This document shows, one piece after another, positions 32,863-42,240 of a stretch of 64,000 nt of DNA. Each line of letters opens with the position of its first letter. Positions within the stretch are counted from its first letter, which is position 1. A model generated the notes under the pieces. The model did no database searches. It was not told the origin of the DNA and worked only from the letters and a program-made list of their open reading frames with translations. The stretch is taken from NCBI RefSeq assembly GCF_030161415.1, contig NZ_BSSU01000002.1, positions 62,001-126,000 on the forward strand, given 5' to 3'. Made by a program: the position numbers and the translations under genes. This DNA comes from Thalassotalea eurytherma. Its GTDB lineage: Bacteria > Pseudomonadota > Gammaproteobacteria > Enterobacterales > Alteromonadaceae.

Positions 32863-35319
32863 CTAAAGGATAACAATATTAATTGCATTATATGTAGTTA
32901 CCGCACCGCCTGGTGTTTCAACTTCAATAAGCAATGTGCCTGATTTCGGCTCTGTTTCCCCTTTAATTGACACACCAAATGCACGACCACCGTTATGGTT
33001 ATCATTTGGCCAAGTAAAACTTGATGTCCCCTGCACTGAGCCGACCGTAGCATTAAAGGTTACTGTTGTACCTGCAGGCATTGGTTGATTATGTAAATCA
33101 GCAATAATAACGCTTGCTGAACCAACATTTTCACCAGCGATATACACCGTATTATCATCTACATCATAATTTGGGTTTGGCACTTCTGGTGTAGCAGGAT
33201 CATTGTCATCATCAATCGTTGAAACAACAGCATCACTGGTTGAAACCGTCACGAAATTTGCTGACGAGCCAGACATGACAATCACAAGTTGTTGACGTAC
33301 GTTGATTGACTTTTGCGCTGAACATCCAGCATGAGCTGGAATAGCACACAATACGCCATTGTATTGAGTATCGTTAACGGTGAAGTCTTGTGAGTTATCA
33401 AAATCAACAAATGTTTCGATATCACCGCCAGCTTCACCACCAGTTTCTTGCGGGTTATATAAGCCATCTTCGTTATGATCAACAAACGCTTCTTTCAGAT
33501 CATAGACAAACCCACTGATATTTGTGCCTTCAAATGCAGTTTGTTCGCTTGCATCAAAACGTCCATTACCATTTAAATCTGGGAATGACTCTTCACCGAT
33601 CGCCGTTGCTAAAATCGTTGCTCGACCACCATATTTTTGCCCCATAGTATTATATTCTTCTGGGACACGACCTTCTTCAGCAAGCGTTTTACCTTCAGGG
33701 CGTGGGAATTGGCTAAACCAAGTCACGCTACATTGGCCATTTACCGTTATACATGCTGGCTCTATTGAACCACCTTCCGTAGTAAATGAAACAGCCGTAC
33801 CATCAGGTACTGGGTTATTAAAAGCATCGGCTAAACGCGCAGTAACTTCTACTTCTGTCCCATCAACTACCCAAGCTTCTGGGTTTAAGATATCGGCAGA
33901 TAAACTAAAACTGTCTTGATCAGGGATACCGGTTGAAACCACAAGTAAACTTGATTGTGACGTGATCGCCGGATCGCTACCATCGATAACCGCTTGCACA
34001 CGTACTGATGTTGCCACCGTACCTGAGTTAACTACCGTTTGAACTAAACCTTCAGCGTTTGTCGTTGCACTGTCAGGGCTAATTGAAACGTTACCAACAT
34101 CAGTATTTAAACTAAAGTTTACTGTTTGACCATTAACTGGGTCACCGTTTGTATCTAATACTTTAAAAACAACCGTCGCACTTTCTGAGCCTCCAACTGC
34201 ACCAGTACCTAATAAAGAAATAGTTGCTGGTGTTGCTGATTCAAATTCGATACTGCCAACATCTGCGGGTAAAACGTTGACAACGGCACTTGCTGATAAG
34301 TTAATGCCACCTGCATTAGCAGTAACATTAATGGTGTCATCACCGACACAACCTTGCGCAAGGTAAGTCGTTGATGCTGTACCATTAGACGTATTAATAG
34401 GAGAGCTTATAACAGCCGTTGGCGCTGCTGTACTTGAACAGCTAGAGCTGAAGTTAACATCAATCGCTTCTGTAAACGGTTCGCCTGCTTCATCAACAAT
34501 ATTGACGGTAATGACAGCCGTACCACCAGCAGACAAGCTACCAGCTAAGTCAATGTCAGCAACACCTTCTTCAAATGGTGTACCGCTTCCCATAAATACT
34601 GACGTAGAGCCGATAACAAAAATTTCTTGCCCACTTTCACCTGACTCAATACTCGCTGTGATTGTTCCCGCACCTAAACTGGTACCAGCAAATAAATCAA
34701 CACTCGCTTGATTATTTTCGTCAGTAATAGCCGTAGGAATAGGTAAATCACCAATGCTTGCGTCAAATGTCACTATCAACGGTGCAGAAATACCATTAAC
34801 TGTAGCAATCGCTTTAGCCGGTTTAGAAGCGGTGATTGAATCAGTAGGGTTACCCTGAGCATCAACAAGTTCAACGGTAATATTAATATCACCCACTACA
34901 CCAATATCATCACCTTGTGTAGAAAAAGTTAAACTTGCGGTTTCACCAGAGTCTAATGTTGCAGTAACAGCACCAGCGCCACGAACCGAGCCTGCCGTTA
35001 ACACAATATCAGCAATACCATCTGCGTTGGTACGAGCAGTACCTGATGTAGGAGACAAAGCGCCAAGCGTTGTTGTAAAGGTAACGAGTTCGCCTTCTTT
35101 TGGCTGAGAATTTTCAAGTACTGTTGCACTGATAGTAACAGGTACTTGCCCAGTGACATTCGTATCTGTACTGGTTAGCGTAACGGTTATAGTACTGTCA
35201 TCTGTACCACCATTATCACCCCCCCCGTTACCATCCCTTGATAGGCCATCACCACCACCGCCACAACTGACGACTGTAACAAGCACAAGCAATAAACTTA
35301 AGCGACGAAGTAGCTCCAT
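32863..35319 (-). CDS. Surface lipoprotein with repeated bacterial Ig-like (Big) domains
   Basis: An 818-residue lipoprotein: signal peptide with lipobox VVSC (Cys near residue 19), a flexible Gly/Asp linker, then about six tandem Ig-like domains of the invasin/Big_1 kind. The repeated signature is D-x-x-(G/N)-x-P-x-x-(G)-x-x-V-x-F, for example DAFNNPVPDGTAVSFTTEGG and DLHNQPMPAGTTVTFNATVG, with ...TNADGIADIVLTAG at strand ends. A Cys-containing insert with acidic, calcium-like runs (LNGNGRFDASEQ, DHNEDGLYNPQE) lies near 585-650. Probably outer-membrane anchored and adhesive or structural; binding target unknown. Confidence 0.85.
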   Translation of the reverse strand: MELLRRLSLLLVLVTVVSCGGGGDGLSRDGNGGGDNGGTDDSTITVTLTSTDTNVTGQVPVTISATVLENSQPKEGELVTFTTTLGALSPTSGTARTNADGIADIVLTAGSVRGAGAVTATLDSGETASLTFSTQGDDIGVVGDINITVELVDAQGNPTDSITASKPAKAIATVNGISAPLIVTFDASIGDLPIPTAITDENNQASVDLFAGTSLGAGTITASIESGESGQEIFVIGSTSVFMGSGTPFEEGVADIDLAGSLSAGGTAVITVNIVDEAGEPFTEAIDVNFSSSCSSTAAPTAVISSPINTSNGTASTTYLAQGCVGDDTINVTANAGGINLSASAVVNVLPADVGSIEFESATPATISLLGTGAVGGSESATVVFKVLDTNGDPVNGQTVNFSLNTDVGNVSISPDSATTNAEGLVQTVVNSGTVATSVRVQAVIDGSDPAITSQSSLLVVSTGIPDQDSFSLSADILNPEAWVVDGTEVEVTARLADAFNNPVPDGTAVSFTTEGGSIEPACITVNGQCSVTWFSQFPRPEGKTLAEEGRVPEEYNTMGQKYGGRATILATAIGEESFPDLNGNGRFDASEQTAFEGTNISGFVYDLKEAFVDHNEDGLYNPQETGGEAGGDIETFVDFDNSQDFTVNDTQYNGVLCAIPAHAGCSAQKSINVRQQLVIVMSGSSANFVTVSTSDAVVSTIDDDNDPATPEVPNPNYDVDDNTVYIAGENVGSASVIIADLHNQPMPAGTTVTFNATVGSVQGTSSFTWPNDNHNGGRAFGVSIKGETEPKSGTLLIEVETPGGAVTTYNAINIVIL

Positions 35320-35481
35320 ATACAGGCTCTCCCTAGTGTTATTTTAATAAGCAACATTATCTTAACCGAATAATAAGCAATACGTCACGACAAAATTCGA
35401 AATCCCTGTTTTCAGAGGTTTTTTATCAAGCCAAATACTGCTACGCTAAACAAAGTAAATAACTCAATCCTTTTATAATTT

Positions 35482-36819
35482 ATGACTGAAAATAAATCTA
35501 ATAATTTAACTAAACGCATCGTTATCGGCATGATAGCTGGTATTTTAACGGGCTTCTTGCTAAAACTCTTAATGCCGCAGGGCACAGACTTTGTTATCCC
35601 ACTCTACTTTTTTGACTTTTCATTCCGCTCATTTTTTGTTGATGGTATTTTTGAAATTGGTGGCCAAATATTTGTAGCCAGCTTAAAAATGTTAGTTGTT
35701 CCCCTTGTTTTTGTCTCATTAGTTTGCGGCACGTGCTCACTTAACGATACGGCGAAATTAGGCAGAATTGGTGGTAAGGCTATCGGTTTATACTTGATTA
35801 CGACGGCTGTCGCGATTACCGGTGCAATTACATTAGCGTTACTAGTTTCACCTGGAGAAGGCGTTAACATGGTTTCAGACACTGCCTTTGTCAGTAAAGA
35901 GGCTCCGTCTTTAGCACAAGTTATTATCCAAATGTTCCCTAGCAACCCTTTTACTGCTTTTGCTCAAGGTAATATGTTGCAGGTTATCGTTTTTGCTTTA
36001 CTTTTTGGTATTGCAACGGCGTTAGCCGGACAAGCTGGTGAACGTATTGCTGAGCTATTTGTTGACTTAAATGAAGTTATCATGCGCTTGGTGACTATTT
36101 TAATGAACTTAGCACCATACGGTGTATTTTGTTTATTAGCTAAATTATTCACGGACATTTCAATTGATACTATCAGCAATCTCATCGCTTATTTCATGGT
36201 GGTTTTAGCTGTATTATTTATGCACGCATTGATTACCTACCCAATCGTGCTAAAACTGCTAACCGGTTTAAACCCAATTACCTTCTTAAAGAAAATGCGT
36301 GATACCGTGATTTTCGCTTTCTCGACCGCTAGCTCGAATGCTACGTTGCCCGTCACATTAGAAACAACGACAAAGAAAATGGGTGCTGACAATTCCATCG
36401 CCTCATTTACAGTACCGCTAGGTGCAACCATTAATATGGATGGTACTGCTATCATGCAAGGTGTAGCGACGGTATTTATCGCTCAAGTTTTCAATGTTGA
36501 CTTAACGATATCTGACTTCTTAATGGTTATTTTAACAGCGACATTAGCTTCAATTGGTACAGCTGGTGTGCCAGGTGTTGGTTTAATCATGTTAGCGATG
36601 GTACTGAATCAGGTTGGTTTACCGGTAGAAGGCATTGCCTTAATTATTGGTGTTGACCGCCTATTAGATATGACGCGAACTGCTGTCAATGTAACGGGTG
36701 ATTCAATGGTTACTATGGTAGTCGCTAAGTCTGAAGGACATTTAAACGAAGACATTTTTAATGATCCAAATGCAGGCCAAAAGATTGAAGATATTGATTT
36801 CCATAAAATGAGAGATTAA
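35482..36819 (+). CDS. Sodium (or proton):dicarboxylate/glutamate symporter, DAACS family
   Basis: A 445-residue transporter with eight or so membrane helices and the family motifs: the serine-rich loop FAFSTASSNATLPVT near 276-290 and the transmembrane NMDGTAIMQGVA near 315-326, with a late NVTGDSM near 412-418 that binds the substrate amino group or carboxylate. It should import acidic amino acids or C4-dicarboxylates. GltP, DctA and others share these motifs, so the substrate is open. Single gene with its own terminator. Confidence 0.92.
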   Translation: MTENKSNNLTKRIVIGMIAGILTGFLLKLLMPQGTDFVIPLYFFDFSFRSFFVDGIFEIGGQIFVASLKMLVVPLVFVSLVCGTCSLNDTAKLGRIGGKAIGLYLITTAVAITGAITLALLVSPGEGVNMVSDTAFVSKEAPSLAQVIIQMFPSNPFTAFAQGNMLQVIVFALLFGIATALAGQAGERIAELFVDLNEVIMRLVTILMNLAPYGVFCLLAKLFTDISIDTISNLIAYFMVVLAVLFMHALITYPIVLKLLTGLNPITFLKKMRDTVIFAFSTASSNATLPVTLETTTKKMGADNSIASFTVPLGATINMDGTAIMQGVATVFIAQVFNVDLTISDFLMVILTATLASIGTAGVPGVGLIMLAMVLNQVGLPVEGIALIIGVDRLLDMTRTAVNVTGDSMVTMVVAKSEGHLNEDIFNDPNAGQKIEDIDFHKMRD

Positions 36820-36836
36820 TCGAAATACCGACAATA

Positions 36837-36864
36837 AAAAAGGCGCTCATTTGAGCGCCTTTTT
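36837..36864. terminator. Bidirectional terminator after the DAACS symporter
   Basis: Stem AGGCGCTCA (36841-36849) with TGAGCGCCT (36852-36860), A and T runs on either side; also serves the converging tpm gene. Confidence 0.88.
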
Positions 36865-36893
36865 CGTATAACAGCGAGTAAAAGCTTATTGGG

Positions 36894-37550
36894 TTATGCA
36901 TTTTTAGCCGTTATAAAATACAGCCTTTCAACCAACGAACTCACGTCAAAGGTACGCCTTGCAAACTGCTTATCTGTTAATTCTCTCGTTGCAGCATGCT
37001 CTATGTTAAAGTCTGAAAAATATGTTTGTACATCAGCTTTAAACACAGGAAATGGTGGACCTGACATTTCATGCTCTGGGAACTCCAGCGTAATTAAAGC
37101 CAACGTAACGCCAGGGGTTAACTTTGCTTTAATATAGTCAACATATTCAGCCTGCAATGCTTTAGGTAAAGCAATGAGCGCAGCACGATCATAAATCCAA
37201 CTAAAGTTAGCAACCTGTTGATTGTTTAAGTTAAAAATATCACCTTGAAACAATCTAATTTCATCTTTTTGATAGCAAATAAAGTCAGGATACGTTTGAG
37301 TTGCATAAGTTAGGTCGTGATCCTTAAAAAAATCACGACATGCGATCTCACTGAGCTCACACCCATCGACCTTCATATGTTCAGCCCAAAAGAACATATC
37401 TAGCGACTTACCGCACAAAGGAACAAACACTTTAGTATCGTTTGAGTTGATTCTTGGCGCGATATATTCGGCCAAAAATGGATGAATACTATCTTGGTGG
37501 AAACCTATTGAGTTTTTTTGCCAGCAGTTATGCCAAAAAGTCGCTTCCAT
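36894..37550 (-). CDS. tpm: Thiopurine S-methyltransferase
   Basis: A 218-residue SAM-dependent methyltransferase of the bacterial TPMT family: FWHNCWQKNSIGFHQDSIHP (residues 5-24), VFVPLCGKSLDMFFWAEH near 42-59, then IYDRAALIALP near 119-129 and FPEHEMSGPPFPV near 151-163. Family members methylate thiopurines and, in marine and soil bacteria, selenite or tellurite-derived compounds. Length as usual for the family. Eight bases downstream of sohB on the same strand, so the two may be co-transcribed. Confidence 0.93.
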   Translation of the reverse strand: MEATFWHNCWQKNSIGFHQDSIHPFLAEYIAPRINSNDTKVFVPLCGKSLDMFFWAEHMKVDGCELSEIACRDFFKDHDLTYATQTYPDFICYQKDEIRLFQGDIFNLNNQQVANFSWIYDRAALIALPKALQAEYVDYIKAKLTPGVTLALITLEFPEHEMSGPPFPVFKADVQTYFSDFNIEHAATRELTDKQFARRTFDVSSLVERLYFITAKNA

Positions 37551-37558
37551 ATTGTGAA

Positions 37559-38599
37559 CTACCCTTTAAGCAACTGGTTCTTTTGCCAAAGCTTACTCCA
37601 AACCTCTTCGATAGATAAGCTTGCTGCTTTCGAAAACTTTTCCGCTAAACCTTTTTTCACTTCGTACTTTAACAAAACAACTTGCTTGTCTTTACTTGCG
37701 CTCATCAAGTAGTCATCACTGGTTTGAATGTCATCAACTAGGCCAAGTTCTTTCGCCTTAAGACCAAACCAATGCTCACCTGTTGCGACTTTATCAATAT
37801 CTAAACTAGGGCGATGCTCACGAACAAAGTCTTTAAATAGAACGTGCGTTTCTTCAAGCTCTTCGACAAATTTAGCTCGACCTGATTCAGTGTTTTCACC
37901 AAACATTGTTAACGTGCGTTTGAATTCACCTGCGGTAAGTTGTTCAAACTCAATATCGTTTTTCTTTAATAATTTATTAAAGTTTGGAATTTGTGCGATA
38001 ACACCAATTGAGCCAACAATTGCAAATGGCGCCGATAAGATTTTATTCGCTACGCAAGCCATCATATAACCACCACTTGCCGCAACTTTATCTACAGCTA
38101 CCGTAAGTGGAATATTTTGTTGACGAATACGATCTAGTTGAGAAGCAGCAAGACCATAGCCGTGCACCATGCCTCCACCGCTTTCAAGACGCACAAACAC
38201 TTCATCGTCAGGTGTTGCAACCGTTAATAATGCGCTAATTTCTTCGCGCAAACTGCTGACTTCTTTTGCATCGATACCGCCATTAAAATCAAGCACATAT
38301 AGGCGATGCTTTTTATCTGCGTCTGCTGTCTTTTCTTTTTTCTTTTCTTTAGCTGCTTTTTTATCTTGTTTTTCCTTTTCTTTTAACTCTTCCTTGGTTA
38401 AAAGATGATGAATAACGTCTTCTTCAACTTCTTTAAATTGTTCACTTAAGTCGGTTATTTCTAACTCACCTTTTTTAGACTTTTGTTTTACTGCCGTTGC
38501 GGTAATCGTTACTACAACAATAATAAATGCCAGTACAAAAGTGACTGCCTTGGCTAAAAACAAGCCATATTCGTATAAAAATTCCAAAAATTGTCCCAA
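37559..38599 (-). CDS. sohB: Inner-membrane S49 peptidase SohB
   Basis: A 346-residue signal-peptide-peptidase-like protease. An N-terminal membrane helix (LAKAVTFVLAFIIVVVTITA) is followed by a charged Lys/Glu linker (about 65-95), then the ClpP-like catalytic domain starting RLYVLDFNGGIDAKEV. The nucleophile is Ser in DKVAASGGYMMACVANKI near residue 178, with VGSIGVIAQ after it and a Lys base expected later. It degrades or processes membrane-associated peptides. Length matches E. coli SohB (349). Confidence 0.93.
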   Translation of the reverse strand: MGQFLEFLYEYGLFLAKAVTFVLAFIIVVVTITATAVKQKSKKGELEITDLSEQFKEVEEDVIHHLLTKEELKEKEKQDKKAAKEKKKEKTADADKKHRLYVLDFNGGIDAKEVSSLREEISALLTVATPDDEVFVRLESGGGMVHGYGLAASQLDRIRQQNIPLTVAVDKVAASGGYMMACVANKILSAPFAIVGSIGVIAQIPNFNKLLKKNDIEFEQLTAGEFKRTLTMFGENTESGRAKFVEELEETHVLFKDFVREHRPSLDIDKVATGEHWFGLKAKELGLVDDIQTSDDYLMSASKDKQVVLLKYEVKKGLAEKFSKAASLSIEEVWSKLWQKNQLLKG

Positions 38600-38667
38600 C
38601 CTATTTTAGTTATTTAATCTATTAGTATCTTTGTGCTCATTGTACACAATTCAAGTATTCTAGCGAT

Positions 38668-38698
38668 AAAAAAAGCCCTCACAAGTGAGGGCTTTCGT
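38668..38698 (-). terminator. Terminator of the Pla-1/cef-type lipase gene
   Basis: An 11-bp stem (38672-38682 with 38685-38695; core AGCCCTCAC/GTGAGGGCT) with a T run on the minus strand. Confidence 0.85.
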
Positions 38699-38734
38699 CA
38701 TCTTTCTTTTAAGAAACGCTAGGCGTTTGCACCA

Positions 38735-41161
38735 TTACTGAATAACGTCAGTATCAGTTACTTGAACCATTTGTCCTAACGTTGCAAAGAAGGTTGCAAC
38801 TTGCGTTTGCATTTCTGTGGTCGCCGCAGCACTTGCTACTGGGCTTAACACTGATGAGTGTGAGCCTTCTGTAAAGCGAACAGCCGTTGAACCAATAACA
38901 CCTGTACCACCGATTGGTAAATCAGTTAGGTTGTCACCTGCGTTCTCTAAACCAAGCAACGCAATTAAACCTTCAGTACCGCCAATTGGCGTAGTAGAAA
39001 CGCGATTTGGAATCACTTGGTCTGATAAGTTATCCATACCGTCACCTACCACTTCAATTAAATGAATTGGTGTTTGAGTCGCCGCTAAAATTGCCGCGTA
39101 GTTAGCCGGATCACCCGCATCAGTTACTGTTTGCGCGGCAAACGTAAACTCTGCGAAGCCACCGTCTAACTCAGCCTGCTGTTCAGTAGTTAACGCTGCA
39201 TAGAATTGCGCATAAATACCGACAAGTTCAGCTTCAGTTGGACCATTTGGATAAGTTGCTGCAACTAATGCTGCAAAATCTTCAGAAAGCTCTAACGTTA
39301 AGCTTGCTTTAATTAAACCGCTAAACGAAGGAGATTCTAATAAGAAGTTCGCTACGCCAGCGCCAGGCATTGCAAGCGATGAAGCATTCACAGCAAATAA
39401 TGGATCAATTTGTGGATCCAATGGGCTATTCGCCATTGCTGTAAAGCCAGTACCCGTAATAGCACCTAATGAGTGACCTAAGTAAGTTACTTTTGAGCCA
39501 TCAATCAAGCCTGGTAAGGTATTTAAACCTAAACGTAAACCTAAGGTATCAACGATTGATTGACGAAGATTGTCACGCGTTGTTAATAGACTTGCTAAGT
39601 TCATGTAATGAGTAGCAGATACCGTTGTTGCGTTGATTTCGTCACCAGGTGATGTTGGGTCTAAATCAAAACCACGGCTGCCACCTAATGCCGGGTCACC
39701 GTGTAACGGATGGTTAATTGCAACTGTCGCAATACCTTGTAAAGATAGTGCACCAGTAATAGCTAACATATCTTCTTTCTTAGAGGTAATACCGTGCTGT
39801 AAAATAGCAACGGGCCAACCCTCTGCTGGCATTGCAATGTCACCTAAACCTAAACTCGCACGTACTGCATTTGCAACGGCTACATCAGGTGTTGTCATCT
39901 GAATAGCGACAGGCAATGTCGCTGTTGGTGCTGGTACTGGGTTAAATTTAGTTAAGTGGCGCTCTGTATCAACACCTAAGTTACGTAAACCTGGTGCTGC
40001 TAATCCACTTGCTGCAGAAATAGCCATACATTCACCGTCGATAGCATCAACAGGATCTGCAGGAATTGCACCTGGGTTTTGCGCAGCTAAGCCTGCTAAT
40101 GTAGCAGCAGAGTCGCATAACGCTTTCCACCAATCAGTAACTGGTGCTGTCGGGTTTTCTGCCGAAGGGACACCTAAGTAATATGGTAGGTTAATTGTTG
40201 CAGCATATAAATTAGCGGTGCTGTAAAGCGGCACTGATTCAGCTGGAATTTGACCTGTTAATGCATCAGCGACAGATAAACCTGTATCAGTTACACCGGT
40301 AATTGATAACGATGGTGGAAGCATCATTGCTGCTTCAGTAGCAAACTGTTGAGCCATCAATGACTTGACTGTACCTATTACATCGACAGTTGACTGTGTC
40401 GTCATTGCCATCGTGTAGATCACTGATTCAGTATCAATACCTGCTTGGCCAATAGCACTTTCGTAGCTATTCACTACGCCTTGCAGATCTAACTGAGCTT
40501 GGCTACCTAACGGATGCGTTGTAATGTCTTGCTTAACAAGCTCATAAGTTGTAGAGCCTTGAACAGCTTCACCATTTGTATCAGATAAACCATCAGTTAG
40601 CGCCACAATATAGCTTGTTTTGGCTTTTAACGGCTGTAAAGGAACAATTGCAACGCTGCCACCGCTGGCTTGCGCGATAAAATCGACACCGTAAATTAAT
40701 TCACTCACGACTGTACAGGCTGCACCTTGTGGTACTTGTGCACAATCTTCATAACCTGGATTTTGAACTGGACCACCCATAACCGTCTCGAATACACGAA
40801 CAGTATTACCGTCAACACTATCAGCATTAAGGCTAACACCGTCTTGATAAGTAATGGCAATGGTAAAAGGGTTTACAGTCGACCAACCGTCTAGCGCACT
40901 TACTGCGACAGAAGGATCTGCATAATCAGTTGGATCAGCAACAGGTACGTTTAATGTACCGTCTGTTGTACCTGAAAAAAGAAGGTCATTTGGTATTGAT
41001 AAAACACCATTTGAAGGATCAAACACAACGCGAGATGCTGGTAAAACCGTTGTGCCGTTATTCTCTAAATTATCTTGTACTCTCGAAATAGTCTCGTCGC
41101 CACCACAACCGGCTAAACCGAGTGCGCTGGTGATTGCCAGACTAAGAACTAGCTTTTTCAT
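38735..41161 (-). CDS. Pla-1/cef (VolA)-family extracellular lipase lipoprotein
   Basis: An 808-residue lipoprotein: lipobox LAGC with Cys at residue 19, then a beta-rich domain containing RVVFDPSNGVLSIPNDLLFSGTTDGTL, and an alpha/beta-hydrolase domain with HGITSKKEDM near 455 and the nucleophile elbow YLGHSLGAITGTGF near 565. This matches the Pla-1/cef lipase family; VolA of Vibrio cholerae is a surface lysophospholipase in it. It is probably displayed on the outer membrane to harvest fatty acids; fadD lies nearby on the same strand, though separated by yciK. Confidence 0.88.
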   Translation of the reverse strand: MKKLVLSLAITSALGLAGCGGDETISRVQDNLENNGTTVLPASRVVFDPSNGVLSIPNDLLFSGTTDGTLNVPVADPTDYADPSVAVSALDGWSTVNPFTIAITYQDGVSLNADSVDGNTVRVFETVMGGPVQNPGYEDCAQVPQGAACTVVSELIYGVDFIAQASGGSVAIVPLQPLKAKTSYIVALTDGLSDTNGEAVQGSTTYELVKQDITTHPLGSQAQLDLQGVVNSYESAIGQAGIDTESVIYTMAMTTQSTVDVIGTVKSLMAQQFATEAAMMLPPSLSITGVTDTGLSVADALTGQIPAESVPLYSTANLYAATINLPYYLGVPSAENPTAPVTDWWKALCDSAATLAGLAAQNPGAIPADPVDAIDGECMAISAASGLAAPGLRNLGVDTERHLTKFNPVPAPTATLPVAIQMTTPDVAVANAVRASLGLGDIAMPAEGWPVAILQHGITSKKEDMLAITGALSLQGIATVAINHPLHGDPALGGSRGFDLDPTSPGDEINATTVSATHYMNLASLLTTRDNLRQSIVDTLGLRLGLNTLPGLIDGSKVTYLGHSLGAITGTGFTAMANSPLDPQIDPLFAVNASSLAMPGAGVANFLLESPSFSGLIKASLTLELSEDFAALVAATYPNGPTEAELVGIYAQFYAALTTEQQAELDGGFAEFTFAAQTVTDAGDPANYAAILAATQTPIHLIEVVGDGMDNLSDQVIPNRVSTTPIGGTEGLIALLGLENAGDNLTDLPIGGTGVIGSTAVRFTEGSHSSVLSPVASAAATTEMQTQVATFFATLGQMVQVTDTDVIQ

Positions 41162-41421
41162 TATATCTCCCCAAGGACTAGTCTTTATTACTGTTGTAAT
41201 TAACTTGCTCTATGTTTGTACTTAATATTTTGTTATTTGAAATAAGTGAAATCAAACAAGTTAGACCAGTTAACATTACCTCAAGATTTACCAATCTGCT
41301 AGCGATTTTTTTATCTATTAGTAACATTTTGCTGATAAGTCGGTAATTTAGTCACTTTTGTCTCGTCAGCGTCGCCCTTTATGTTTAAAATACGCTTTTA
41401 TTCATCATTGTTCAGATATTT

Positions 41422-42159
41422 ATGTTCGATTATCAAATCAAAGAAAACAGCTTACAAGGCAAAACCATTCTCGTTACAGGTGCTGGTGATGGCATTGGTA
41501 AGCAAGCTGCACTAACTTATTCAAGTTTAGGTGCTACGGTTATTTTATTAGGCAAAACCGTTGAAAAACTAGAAAAAGTGTATGATGAAATTGTTGCACA
41601 AGGCGCGCCCGAGCCAGCCATTATTCCTCTCGATTTAAAAGGCGCAACGAAAAAAAATTACCATGATATGTCATCAACGATTGTTGATCAGTTTGGCAAA
41701 TTAGATGGTGCACTGTTAAATGCCTCAACATTAGGTGAACTAACGCCTTTTGAAACAATTCACGAACAAATTTGGACTGACGTGATGCAAATTAACGTCA
41801 CCGCTCAATTTTTATTAGCACAAGCATTATTGCCAGCCTTGAAACTTGCGCCAAACGCCTCATTAGCTTTTACGTCTTCTGGTGTTGGCAACAAAGGTCG
41901 TGCATTTTGGGGCGCATATAGTGTCTCTAAATTTGCCACTGAAGGCATGATGCAAGTGATTGCTGATGAATATGACAACACGAACATCCGCTGTAATGCG
42001 ATTAACCCAGGGGCGACTAATACGCCTATGCGTAATAAAGCGTATCCGGCAGAAGATAAAACATCAATTGCGACACCAGTTGATATTATGCCGTTATATG
42101 TTTATTTAATGAGTGATGATAGTGTTGACGTAAACGGTGAGCGTATCAACGCACAATAA
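41422..42159 (+). CDS. yciK: Short-chain dehydrogenase YciK
   Basis: A 245-residue SDR: VTGAGDGIGKQAAL at residues 19-32 binds NAD(P); NAS replaces the usual NNAG; catalytic Ser in LAFTSSGVG near 153, and YSVSK near 166-170 with the Tyr and Lys. The N-terminal MFDYQIKENSLQGKTILVTG is characteristic of YciK. Physiological substrate unknown. Divergent from the lipase gene; the 260 bases between them show no other gene. Confidence 0.9.
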   Translation: MFDYQIKENSLQGKTILVTGAGDGIGKQAALTYSSLGATVILLGKTVEKLEKVYDEIVAQGAPEPAIIPLDLKGATKKNYHDMSSTIVDQFGKLDGALLNASTLGELTPFETIHEQIWTDVMQINVTAQFLLAQALLPALKLAPNASLAFTSSGVGNKGRAFWGAYSVSKFATEGMMQVIADEYDNTNIRCNAINPGATNTPMRNKAYPAEDKTSIATPVDIMPLYVYLMSDDSVDVNGERINAQ

Positions 42160-42175
42160 TTACGTATTCGTATAA

Positions 42176-42208
42176 AACAAAAAGCCACTCAGTTGAGTGG
42201 CTTTTTAG
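42176..42208. terminator. Bidirectional terminator between yciK and fadD
   Basis: Stem AAGCCACTC (42182-42190) with GAGTGGCTT (42195-42203), A and T runs on either side; serves both converging genes. Confidence 0.85.
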
Positions 42209-42240
42209 TATCTAGAAGTATTTGTCGAAGCTAGCTTGAA

